A program made the position numbers and the translations under genes. From assembly GCA_009777575.1 (NCBI GenBank), contig WRLO01000021.1, forward strand, positions 1 through 45,034: a DNA stretch of 45,034 nt. Reading direction: 5' to 3'. How positions within the stretch are numbered: the stretch's first letter is position 1; each line of letters begins with the position of its first letter. Source of the stretch: Candidatus Cloacimonadota bacterium. GTDB lineage: Bacteria > Cloacimonadota > Cloacimonadia > Cloacimonadales > WRIO01. This document shows, piece after piece, positions 8,512 through 15,915 of the stretch. Below the pieces are notes generated by a model. The model worked only from the letters and a program-made list of their open reading frames with translations, did no database searches and was not told the origin of the DNA.

Positions 8512-9825
8512 ATGAAAATACTAATGTTCTCTTGGGAATTCCCTCCAATGATAGCTGGTGGTCTAGCAATGGCTTGTTATGGCATGGTCAAATCATTATT
8601 AAAACAAGGTGTAGAAGTGGATCTCGTATTGCCAACAAAAGAATTGATCTATTTTGCCTTTAGAAAAGTAGAAGATGTAGACACATTGCCTGTTGTATTT
8701 CTTGACCCTGAAAAACAAAAGGCATATATGTCCTTGAAATTTGAAAACATCTTTTCAAAGACTGAATATGTAGGAATGTCAGCCTTTCCTGAGACCTATT
8801 ATTCACCAGCAGTAGTAGCTACCTGGTCAAAATTGTTTGAAAATATGATTGTGGATAGAAAAGAATTTTCTACACTTGATGAAAAGATTTTATTCAATCT
8901 GACCCAGTCACTCGTGGGAGATGAAGATATATTTAAAAAGGTTCAAGAGATGGCTTCAAGGGCGGCTAGATATTCTCAAGAACTGGAATACGACATGATT
9001 CATGCTCATGATTGGTTGACTTATCCAGCAGGGATTATTGCGAAAAAAATATCTGGCAAACCTCTCATCACACAAATTCACGCTACAGAATTTGATAGAG
9101 CTGGAGGGTATGGAGATGGCAGGATACATAACCTCGAATCTGATGGAATGAATTTTGCAGATATGGTTATAGCAGTGTCAAAATATACAGCAAATATGAT
9201 AATATCTCGTTATAGGGTGGACTCTGGAAAGATTCGAGTTCTCTACAATGCATATGATGTAGGAAAAATACCTGAGACACGAGCAAGACTTTTTAAAGGA
9301 CCTACAATATTGTTTTTAGGTCGAATTACGCTTCAAAAAGGACCCGATTATTTTGTAGAAGTAGCAGATAGAGTGTTGAAATCAAATCCTCATGCTCGTT
9401 TTATAGTAGCCGGTTCAGGAGATATGGCTAGGAAAGTATTACATAGATCAGCTTCATTAAAACTAAAAAACCGTTTTTTGTTTGCTGGCTTTCTCAATCG
9501 TAAGCAAGTAGAAGAAATCTTTAATTCAGTAGATATTTATGTGATGCCTTCAGTTTCAGAGCCTTTTGGAATAGCACCTCTAGAGGCGATGGCATATGGT
9601 GTCACTGCCGTAATTTCAAAACAATCGGGAGTTTCTGAAGTAGTTCAAAACGCCTATAAAGTAGATTTCTGGGATATAGATGAGATGGCAAGAATAATTG
9701 ATTATCTTATTAAAAATCCCGATAAATGTAAAGAAATTGGAATGGCCGGTAAAGAGGAAGTGTTTAGAATTGGCTGGGATGAAGTGGCTACAAAGCTGAT
9801 AGACTATTATCGGGAAAATTTGTAG
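8512..9825 (+). CDS. Glycogen synthase-type glycosyltransferase (GT-B fold)
   Basis: This 437-aa GT-B enzyme elongates alpha-1,4-glucan from a nucleotide-glucose donor. Its N-terminal motif SWEFPPMIAGGLAMACYGM is the glycine-rich donor/acceptor loop (variant of K-x-G-G). AHDWLTYPAG and the H-rich acceptor site region (TQIHATEFDRAG) follow, and the C-terminal domain has FLGRITLQKGPDYF and the E-x7-E motif in SEPFGIAPLEAMAYG. ATG 8512 is preferred over GTG 8503 because AGGTGG (8501-8506) is its ribosome-binding site. It sits immediately after the debranching enzyme. Whether it uses ADP- or UDP-glucose cannot be read. The annotation could also be a general GT4, but the context favours glycogen. 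Confidence 0.85.
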   Translation: MKILMFSWEFPPMIAGGLAMACYGMVKSLLKQGVEVDLVLPTKELIYFAFRKVEDVDTLPVVFLDPEKQKAYMSLKFENIFSKTEYVGMSAFPETYYSPAVVATWSKLFENMIVDRKEFSTLDEKILFNLTQSLVGDEDIFKKVQEMASRAARYSQELEYDMIHAHDWLTYPAGIIAKKISGKPLITQIHATEFDRAGGYGDGRIHNLESDGMNFADMVIAVSKYTANMIISRYRVDSGKIRVLYNAYDVGKIPETRARLFKGPTILFLGRITLQKGPDYFVEVADRVLKSNPHARFIVAGSGDMARKVLHRSASLKLKNRFLFAGFLNRKQVEEIFNSVDIYVMPSVSEPFGIAPLEAMAYGVTAVISKQSGVSEVVQNAYKVDFWDIDEMARIIDYLIKNPDKCKEIGMAGKEEVFRIGWDEVATKLIDYYRENL

Positions 9826-9840
9826 AAGTGAAGAGATAAT

Positions 9841-10443
9841 ATGACGCAACCTATAGCAGAAAAAAATGGTTTTTATACATACAAAGATTACAAGACATGG
9901 GACGATGATGTTCGTTATGAGTTGATAGACGGAGTTGCTTATGCTCTAGCGGCACCAAATCAAAATCATCAAAGAGTATTAAAATCGCTTACAAGACAAC
10001 TAGATACATACTTTGAGAAAAAATCTTGTGAATTGTTCATTTCCCCTTCTGATGTTAGGCTAAATCATGATACAGACGATAAAACAGTAGTTCAACCAGA
10101 TTTATATGTTGTATGTGATAAATCAAAACTGGATGGACAAAATTGCAATGGAGCACCGGACTTAGTTATTGAGATTGTATCACCTAGCACAAGCAATCGA
10201 GACCATTATGAAAAACTTCATAAATATTTAGAGGCAGGAGTTCTAGAATACTGGACAGTAGATCCAGATACACAAAGGATAATTATTTTTATACAAGATA
10301 AGGGAACTTTATCATTTAAGACATATGGAAAAAATGAGAAATTACTATCATATATTTTTCAAGACTTGATTGTAGATTTGTCTCTTGTTTTTAAAGATGT
10401 AATGCCATCTTCAAACTTGCCAACGAAAGAATCAAAGGAGTAA
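9841..10443 (+). CDS. Uma2 family (DUF820) putative nuclease, copy 1
   Basis: This 200-aa protein has a PD-(D/E)XK-type fold of the Uma2 family. Landmarks are YELIDGVAYALAAPNQNHQ near the start, VQPDLYVVCD with the first acidic residue, PDLVIEIVSPST with the glutamate, and KLHKYLEAGVLEYWTVDP after it. Such proteins are abundant in cyanobacteria, Chloroflexi and some spirochaetes; their biological role is unproven. It starts 15 bases after glycogen synthase and is followed by a paralogue four bases later. It marks the left edge of the accessory island. Confidence 0.85.
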   Translation: MTQPIAEKNGFYTYKDYKTWDDDVRYELIDGVAYALAAPNQNHQRVLKSLTRQLDTYFEKKSCELFISPSDVRLNHDTDDKTVVQPDLYVVCDKSKLDGQNCNGAPDLVIEIVSPSTSNRDHYEKLHKYLEAGVLEYWTVDPDTQRIIIFIQDKGTLSFKTYGKNEKLLSYIFQDLIVDLSLVFKDVMPSSNLPTKESKE

Positions 10444-10447
10444 ATAA

Positions 10448-11047
10448 TTGACACAACCATTAATAAAAAAGGACAAAATTTATACATATCAAGATTATTT
10501 ATCTTGGGATGAAGATGTCAGATACGAATTGATTGATGGAGTAGCTTATGCCCTAGCAGCACCACTGCAGATTCATCAGATTATACACAGAGAAGTATCA
10601 TATAACATAACTGGATTTTTAAAAGGTAAAAAGTGTATGTTACTTTATGCACCATCGAGCGTAAAGCTAAATGCAAGCGAACTCAATGACACAGTTTTTG
10701 AACCAGATTTATTTGTGGTATGCGACAGGTCTAAGCTTGATGGACGAACATATAATGGAGTTCCTGATTTGATAATCGAGATTACCTCCCCAAGTACTGC
10801 AAGAATAGATAAAGTATATAAATTTCATAAATATCTGCAAGCAGGTGTAAAAGAATATTGGATAATAGAGCCTGATATTGGATCTATAAGTGTTTTTGTG
10901 CTGGAAAACAATAATTATACCGCTTTTGTATATGAAAATACAGATAAAGTGCCTTCAAAAGTGCTGGATGGATTGGTTATAAATATGGCTGAGGTCTTTG
11001 CTGAGATAGAGTTTTTGGAAAAAGATAGTGGGAATCAATATAATTAG
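10448..11047 (+). CDS. Uma2 family (DUF820) putative nuclease, copy 2
   Basis: This 199-aa paralogue of the preceding gene shares the same opening (MTQP...YTYQDYLSWDEDVRYELIDG) and the same acidic motifs (FEPDLFVVCDRSKLDG, PDLIIEITSPST, KFHKYLQAGVKEYWIIEP). A TTG start at 10448 is supported by AAAGGAG seven bases upstream and by alignment of MTQPLIKK with MTQPIAEK in copy 1. The pair probably arose by tandem duplication and then diverged to roughly half identity. Role unknown. Confidence 0.85.
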   Translation: MTQPLIKKDKIYTYQDYLSWDEDVRYELIDGVAYALAAPLQIHQIIHREVSYNITGFLKGKKCMLLYAPSSVKLNASELNDTVFEPDLFVVCDRSKLDGRTYNGVPDLIIEITSPSTARIDKVYKFHKYLQAGVKEYWIIEPDIGSISVFVLENNNYTAFVYENTDKVPSKVLDGLVINMAEVFAEIEFLEKDSGNQYN

Positions 11048-11062
11048 TAGGAGTAAAGATAA

Positions 11063-11397
11063 ATGGATTATATAATTCTAAACCATTATCAAAGAGATAT
11101 CAAAGCTGAGGTAGATTTTCTTAAAAGTGAGGGTTGTGAAGCAGTTTATCTATTTGATTCATTAGCCACTGGAAATATTCACGAAATATCAGACATTGAC
11201 TTAGAGATTAAAAGGGTGTCTCCTAGAAAAATCTTTCGAGTATACGCAAAACTTGATGAACTAATGGAAAAATCAAGAATTCTTCTATCTAAATATCTGA
11301 AAGAGAACCTGAATTTGGTGAAAAATGTGGTGTGGCACAGATATTACATTCTTATTATATTGATTCAAAATATAAATTATATTATAAAACATATTAA
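11063..11397 (+). pseudogene. Frameshifted minimal nucleotidyltransferase (MNT) gene
   Basis: The 5' part encodes an MNT-like NTP transferase domain: YLFDSLATGNIHEISDIDLEI corresponds to the family's FGSxAxG...SDIDL motif, except the catalytic-loop Gly is Asp (FDS instead of FGS). Near 11295 the frame leaves the expected C-terminus. An alternative frame from about 11305 reads SEREPEFGEKCGVAQILHS and stops at 11397, like the usual MNT tail, whereas the original frame runs on to 11416 with low-complexity codons. MNT genes usually pair with a HEPN gene (MntA-HepT toxin-antitoxin). No HEPN gene is visible here, so the module seems lost. Confidence 0.65.
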
Positions 11398-11412
11398 AGT
11401 AAGTATAAAAGT

Positions 11413-12336
11413 ATGACTACAAAAATACAAATTTTATCAAACACCAATTATTCTCTTGCTGATGTTCTAAAAAGCGAATTAATGGAAAGTACTCAAGTGA
11501 GAATAGCTGTTGCTTTTATAAGAAAAACAGGAATTGATGAAATTTATAAATCCTTAGAATACGCAATGACAATAAATAATGCGAGTATTGAACTTATTAT
11601 AGGGTTAGACTTCAAAACCACTGATTATAAAGCATTAAAAACTCTGAAAGATATAGAAGACTCCCACAAAAATTTTGTTTTTTATTGTTTTGGAGATAAT
11701 AGAGATAATTACAACGATCTAATATTCCACCCAAAAATCTATTTACTCGAAACATCGCTCTCGAGAAATACTAAATACACCTCAATAATTGGGTCATCTA
11801 ATCTAACGAAAGGAGGATTGACATCAAATTTAGAAGTAAATAGTATATTTAGAGAAGATAAACCTAAATATTTTTCCCAATTACAAGCTATCTACAACGA
11901 GATAAAATACACAGATAGTGTATTCAAACCAAATAAAAATTATATTTTAAAATATGGAAATATACAACAGGAGGTAAAAAATACGAATAATATATCTGGG
12001 GGATCTATTCAATCAGAGATTCATGAACTAAAAAAAGAAGAATTATTGCTGCCAGGGTCAATTCCATCTTTAAAAAGAATCATAATTAATTTCATTAAAG
12101 AACAGAATGATAAAGGAATAAATGAAGTCTCTTCAAAGGTTTTAAGTGTCGAAATACCTAAAATTGCTTCTCAATATAAGAAATTTAAAATGAACACAAT
12201 CGAAAATAGTATTAGAGGCGAATTAAATAAACACAGAGATGATAGCTCACACCCTGATAACATGAAATTGTTTGTTCGCACCAGAACAGGGTTTTATAGC
12301 TTATCCATGAAAGGAAAAAATTATAATGGAAGATAA
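11413..12336 (+). CDS. PLD-superfamily nuclease with C-terminal winged-helix domain
   Basis: This 307-aa protein begins with a phospholipase D-like domain: the HxK motif is in FHPKIYLL (His106, Lys108), followed by IIGSSNLTKGGL (Gly127-Asn130). One HKD half-site means it should dimerise, as the PLD-type restriction enzymes BfiI and NgoFVII do. After a linker, residues ~210-300 (LKRIIINFIKEQ ... VRTRTGFYSLSMKG) resemble a HARE-HTH-like winged helix, a domain found fused to restriction enzymes. It follows the broken MNT gene and precedes the R-M cluster. I infer a defence nuclease; no methyltransferase is directly adjacent. The HARE-HTH assignment is tentative. Confidence 0.7.
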   Translation: MTTKIQILSNTNYSLADVLKSELMESTQVRIAVAFIRKTGIDEIYKSLEYAMTINNASIELIIGLDFKTTDYKALKTLKDIEDSHKNFVFYCFGDNRDNYNDLIFHPKIYLLETSLSRNTKYTSIIGSSNLTKGGLTSNLEVNSIFREDKPKYFSQLQAIYNEIKYTDSVFKPNKNYILKYGNIQQEVKNTNNISGGSIQSEIHELKKEELLLPGSIPSLKRIIINFIKEQNDKGINEVSSKVLSVEIPKIASQYKKFKMNTIENSIRGELNKHRDDSSHPDNMKLFVRTRTGFYSLSMKGKNYNGR

Positions 12337-12541
12337 CATGACAATAGGTATACAGAACTACTGGGGTAGTAGCACAATCATTAAATAGGAATTTTATAGG
12401 TATCTAAAAAACAACGAATACTTTAAAATTACCAATAAATGAATTGATCAGAGTAGAAATTATTTATATTAGGGAAGCATTAATGGTTACCAATAATACT
12501 ATCAAATTAAGTTGGAAATATTAACATCAGGAATATCTTAA
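12337..12541. other. Gap before the R-M cluster, with a possible fragment
   Basis: No complete gene is seen in these 205 bases. A short frame ending at 12524 reads ELIRVEIIYIREALMVTNN, which could be a degraded helix-turn-helix piece, but the similarity is too weak to name. The region directly upstream of the BRO-N stub (CTTAAATG) matches the same position before the second stub at 14566. Confidence 0.3.
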
Positions 12542-12832
12542 ATGAAAAATATTCAAAAAAATCAAATATTATTGTTTGAAGAAAAGCAAGTAAGAAATGT
12601 CTGGGATAGTGAGGCAGAAAAGTTTTGGTTTTCTGTAGTCGATGTGATAGGTATACTCACCGACCAACCTACCCAAAGAGGTGCAACATTTTATTGGTCA
12701 AAGCTGAAAGAACGCTTGACAAATGAGGGTGCAGACCAGTTGTTGACAAATTGTCAACAACTGAAATTACCCGCAGCTGACGGTAAATCTTACCTCACCG
12801 ATGTCGCTGATACAGAGCAGATTTTCATTTGA
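12542..12832 (+). pseudogene. Truncated BRO-N (phage antirepressor-like) ORF, copy 1
   Basis: The 96-aa product is the N-terminal part of a BRO-N domain: FEEKQVRNVWDSEAEKFWF, SVVDVIGILTD, YWSKLKERL, TNCQQLKLPAADGK, LTDVADTEQIF. In full-length relatives the protein continues TEQLFRLIQSI and beyond; here it stops just after QIF. One base shift reads HLIEYEA before another stop, so the C-terminus is gone. A second copy at 14566-14856 has the same end. Within 12602-12757 versus 14626-14781 I count five mismatches in about 155 bases (~97%). The stub lies directly upstream of the HNH nuclease gene and may be a recombination scar or a leader ORF. Confidence 0.75.
12737..12763. repeat. Perfect 27-bp palindrome inside the BRO-N stub
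   Basis: Arms CAGTTGTTGACAA and TTGTCAACAACTG, 13 bases each, surround a single A. They encode part of DQLLTNCQQL. The corresponding site in copy 2 (14761-14787) has lost perfection (TTGTCAGCAGTTG on the right arm). It could form a tight hairpin or bind a dimeric regulator, or be a codon coincidence. Confidence 0.7.
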
Positions 12833-12857
12833 TTGAGTATGAAGCTGGGGGATGAGA

Positions 12858-13574
12858 ATGAATAAAAAAGATATAGAAAAACTTTACAAAATAATTTCGG
12901 AATTTCATAATAAGTATTTAAAACAATATGCTGTGAAATTGCCTAGATTATTCGACAAGGATGGCAATTATACAAAAGATGCTTTAGTATTATGTTATCT
13001 TGCTATTGGTTATCCAAATACTAAAATAGTGTCTAAAGAAGAATTAACTAAATTTATAAAGAGTTTTTATCCTGATACAAATGATGTTCAGCAAGCAAGA
13101 CATTTAGGTGCACAAAGTGGATGGTGGATAGTAGCAGGTGGTAGAGATAATATAGTATTGAACATAAAAAGAGGTGAGTATCAGCTTTATACACTAGAAC
13201 AGCCATACCCAAATTTCACAAAAGGTCATAGAATTGAAGACACAGACGATTTTGAACAAATAAAAGCAAACTACAATTTTCGGTGTGCTACCTGCGGCTC
13301 TCAAGAAGGTAAACCACATTATCATTGGACTGGAACAAAAACGATTTTACAAAAATCACACAAAGACCCCAATAAACCCTTAATTAGTGGGAATATAATA
13401 CCCCAATGTCAAAAATGTAATAGAGCAGACAGAAATCGGTGGGTATATGATGATAAAGGTAGAGTAATAAAACTAGCAGATGCAAGTTTTGTTCGTAGTT
13501 TTGATGCTGATGTTAAAGAAAAAATATACAAAATCCTATATAACGAATACAAAGGAAAAAATCCCAATGAATGA
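12858..13574 (+). CDS. HNH-type restriction endonuclease (predicted, type II)
   Basis: This ~238-aa protein has an N-terminal helical region (1-110) and a C-terminal HNH nuclease module with a zinc site: CATC (CxxC), then LQKSHKDPNKPL with the catalytic-type His, GNIIPQCQKCN with the Asn and the second CxxC. That arrangement is typical of HNH restriction enzymes. The gene overlaps the start of the next methyltransferase by eight bases, the usual sign of an R-M pair. ATG 12858 follows a GGGG tract by six bases; ATG 12852 in the same frame is also possible. The recognition sequence cannot be read from sequence. Confidence 0.8.
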   Translation: MNKKDIEKLYKIISEFHNKYLKQYAVKLPRLFDKDGNYTKDALVLCYLAIGYPNTKIVSKEELTKFIKSFYPDTNDVQQARHLGAQSGWWIVAGGRDNIVLNIKRGEYQLYTLEQPYPNFTKGHRIEDTDDFEQIKANYNFRCATCGSQEGKPHYHWTGTKTILQKSHKDPNKPLISGNIIPQCQKCNRADRNRWVYDDKGRVIKLADASFVRSFDADVKEKIYKILYNEYKGKNPNE

Positions 13575-14565
13575 TATTTTAAACAAAGTTCACACTTCGG
13601 ATATTATGTCTTTTTTACCGCGAATTGAGGATAATTCTATTGATGTGATAATCACTGACCCACCATATTTTCTGGATAAGATGGACAATAACTGGGATGA
13701 TAGCAAAGTATCAAGTAAAAAATACCTACAGACTATACAATCTCTGCCAGCAGGTATGAAATTTGACAAAGAAAAAGGAAAACAGTTTTATGACTGGTAT
13801 CTAAAAGTTTCAAAAGGTTTGTATAGAGTATTAAAACCAGGTGGCTTTTTCTTTTCCTTTTCTTCACCTCGTTTGTATCATCGGATGGCATCTGCAGTTG
13901 ATGATGCAGGTTTTGAGATACGAGATATGTTTATGTGGCTTTATACACAAAATCAACCAAAGGCTATGAGTATCAATCATTTCATAGATAAAATGAAAAT
14001 TAATGATATACAAAAGGAACAGATTAAATACAATTTCAATGGTTGGAAGACACCACAGATAAAATCATGTTTTGAACCGATAGTAATGGCACAAAAACCC
14101 TCAAAAAACACTTACCTTGAAAATATGCTGGAGTATGAGATAGGATTGATGAATACGAATATTCGGCAGGGTGATGATATGTTTCCATCCAATATAGCTA
14201 CTATTGAGAACATCAGCGAAATTATCGATAAAGCCTTTTTGGTAGGGAAACCCAAAAAACATGAAAAAGGTGATTTTAATGACCATAAAACTGTCAAACC
14301 TCTCGCTATATGTGAATATATGATAAGTCTCACTGCCTTTTCAGAAAATGCTGTTGTCTTTGACCCCTTTGCAGGTAGTGGAACGACTCTTGTCGCAGCA
14401 AAAAAACTCGGGAAGGTATTTATAGGAGTGGATATCAATAGTAAATATGAAGAAATTGCGATGAGAAGGCTGAATGCTTTGGAGGAATGTGATGTGTTTA
14501 AAGACTGGAATTTATCACAAAATTGTATAGTTATAGATAAAAAACAAGTAATGGGGGTAACTTAA
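13567..14565 (+). CDS. Beta-class DNA methyltransferase (adenine-N6 likely)
   Basis: This 332-aa enzyme has motif IV first (ITDPPYFLDK, Asp31-Tyr34) and the SAM-binding motif I near the end (FDPFAGSGTTLVAAKK, Phe268), the motif order of beta-class amino-methyltransferases. The variable middle (~100-230) would hold the target recognition domain. DPPY rather than SPPY favours N6-adenine. It is the partner of the HNH nuclease, with ATG 13567 inside that gene's last codons; an earlier in-frame ATG at 13480 lies within the HNH gene and is rejected. Part of its 5' end reappears, decayed, at 24051. Its stop is directly followed by the second BRO-N stub. Confidence 0.9.
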   Translation: MNDILNKVHTSDIMSFLPRIEDNSIDVIITDPPYFLDKMDNNWDDSKVSSKKYLQTIQSLPAGMKFDKEKGKQFYDWYLKVSKGLYRVLKPGGFFFSFSSPRLYHRMASAVDDAGFEIRDMFMWLYTQNQPKAMSINHFIDKMKINDIQKEQIKYNFNGWKTPQIKSCFEPIVMAQKPSKNTYLENMLEYEIGLMNTNIRQGDDMFPSNIATIENISEIIDKAFLVGKPKKHEKGDFNDHKTVKPLAICEYMISLTAFSENAVVFDPFAGSGTTLVAAKKLGKVFIGVDINSKYEEIAMRRLNALEECDVFKDWNLSQNCIVIDKKQVMGVT

Positions 14566-14856
14566 ATGGATAATAATAAAAAAAGTCAAATACTATTATT
14601 TGAGGAAAAACTAGTAAGAAATATGTGGGATAGTGAGGCAGAGAAGTTTTGGTTTTCTGCGGTCGATGTGATAGGTATACTCACCGACCAAACTACCCAA
14701 AGAGGTGCAACATTTTATTGGTCAAAGTTGAAAGAACGCTTGACAAATGAGGGTGCAGACCAGTTGTTGACAAATTGTCAGCAGTTGAAAATGGAAGCAT
14801 CGGATGGAAAGATGCGCCTCACCGATGTAGCCGATACAGAGCAGATTTTAATTTGA
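14566..14856 (+). pseudogene. Truncated BRO-N ORF, copy 2
   Basis: This is the second 96-aa BRO-N N-terminal fragment, starting with no gap after the methyltransferase stop. It differs from copy 1 mostly in its first ~12 and last ~25 residues (CQQLKMEASDGKMRLTDVADTEQILI) and is almost identical in between. The similarity continues past the stop (TTTGATTGA.TATGA) up to the start region of the next gene, just as copy 1 does before the HNH gene. So the repeated unit is ~320 bases, stub plus gene junction, in direct orientation around the 1.7-kb HNH/methyltransferase pair. Confidence 0.75.
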
Positions 14857-14883
14857 TTGATTATGATGATGAGGAATGAGAAA

Positions 14884-15915
14884 ATGGCAAACAAGACACA
14901 ACTAGAAAATGAAGTTCATACAAGCTCAGATTACATACTTAATACAGCTACTGATTTTTCAAGTATATTTAGTGATACATCCTATCTAAAACAGAATTTT
15001 TTGAGCTATTTAAAAAGTAAAAATGGTAATTATCGATACAAAAGATATCTTGGTTCACCTCTCAGATATGCAGGTGGTAAATCATTGGCAGTAGGGGAAA
15101 TAGTTCAATATATTCCTACTGATATAAAGAAAGTTATAAGTCCGTTTATCGGTGGTGGGAGTGTAGAAATCGCCATCGCAAAAGAGCTGAAAATAGATGT
15201 AATTGGATATGATATATTTGAATTATTGGTAAAATATTGGCAATGTCAAATAAAAACGCCAATTGAATTATATAAAAGTTTGAAAGCTCTTGAAAATACA
15301 AAAGAAGAATATGCGCGTATTAAAGAAATCTTAAAAAATATTTGGAACAAAAAAGAAGGATACTTACCCAATAATCTGTCTGACTTAGAACTTGCGACAT
15401 ATTATTATTTCAATCATAATCTTAGCTATGGACCAGGTTTCTTGGGATGGATGTCGTCTATCTACACCGAACGACAAAGATATATTTCGATGATAGAAAA
15501 AGTTAGAGATTTTTATGTGCCAAATCTAAAAGTTTTCCACTCATCTTATGAAGAAGTATTACACAAGCATAAGAATGATTTTCTATACCTTGACCCACCA
15601 TATTTTTTGGATGGAAATAGCAAAATGTTTAAAGGTATATATCCTATGCGAAATTTCCCAGTTCATCACAATGGATTTAAACATGATTTACTCGCAAACC
15701 TTTTAAAGCAGCATAAAGGTGGTTTTGTTTTATCCTACAACGATTGCTCTTGGGTTCGAGAAGCTTATGGGGACTGTGAAATAATCGATGTTTCATGGCA
15801 ATATACAATGGGACAAGGTGAAACAAGAATAGGAAAAAACAGATTAGAAAGAGATTATGATAATAAGAATATTAAAACATCACACGAATTGATAATTAGG
15901 AGATTAGCAAAATGA
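14884..15915 (+). CDS. Alpha-class (D12/Dam-like) adenine DNA methyltransferase
   Basis: This 343-aa enzyme methylates adenine N6. Motif X (RYAGGK, residues 61-66) and motif I (SPFIGGGSVEIAI, Gly90 onward) precede motif IV (YLDPPYFLDG, Asp237), the D12-class order. Motif VIII-like LSYNDC follows. ATG 14884 has GAGG about ten bases upstream; in-frame codons back to 14857 lie in the repeated BRO-N junction. Its stop overlaps the next gene's ATG (ATGA), so the two methyltransferases are translationally coupled. A nuclease specific to this enzyme is not obvious, so it may share the nuclease at 16937 or be an orphan. Confidence 0.9.
   Translation: MANKTQLENEVHTSSDYILNTATDFSSIFSDTSYLKQNFLSYLKSKNGNYRYKRYLGSPLRYAGGKSLAVGEIVQYIPTDIKKVISPFIGGGSVEIAIAKELKIDVIGYDIFELLVKYWQCQIKTPIELYKSLKALENTKEEYARIKEILKNIWNKKEGYLPNNLSDLELATYYYFNHNLSYGPGFLGWMSSIYTERQRYISMIEKVRDFYVPNLKVFHSSYEEVLHKHKNDFLYLDPPYFLDGNSKMFKGIYPMRNFPVHHNGFKHDLLANLLKQHKGGFVLSYNDCSWVREAYGDCEIIDVSWQYTMGQGETRIGKNRLERDYDNKNIKTSHELIIRRLAK

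Noticed and set aside
13480..13566. Longer start for the first methyltransferase
   Set aside because: The extension lies in the HNH gene and is lysine/tyrosine-rich nonsense; ATG 13567 begins the usual N-terminus.
14112..14438. Minus-strand ORF antisense to the methyltransferase
   Set aside because: It is the shadow of conserved codons (FAGSGTT region) on the other strand, with no start signal.
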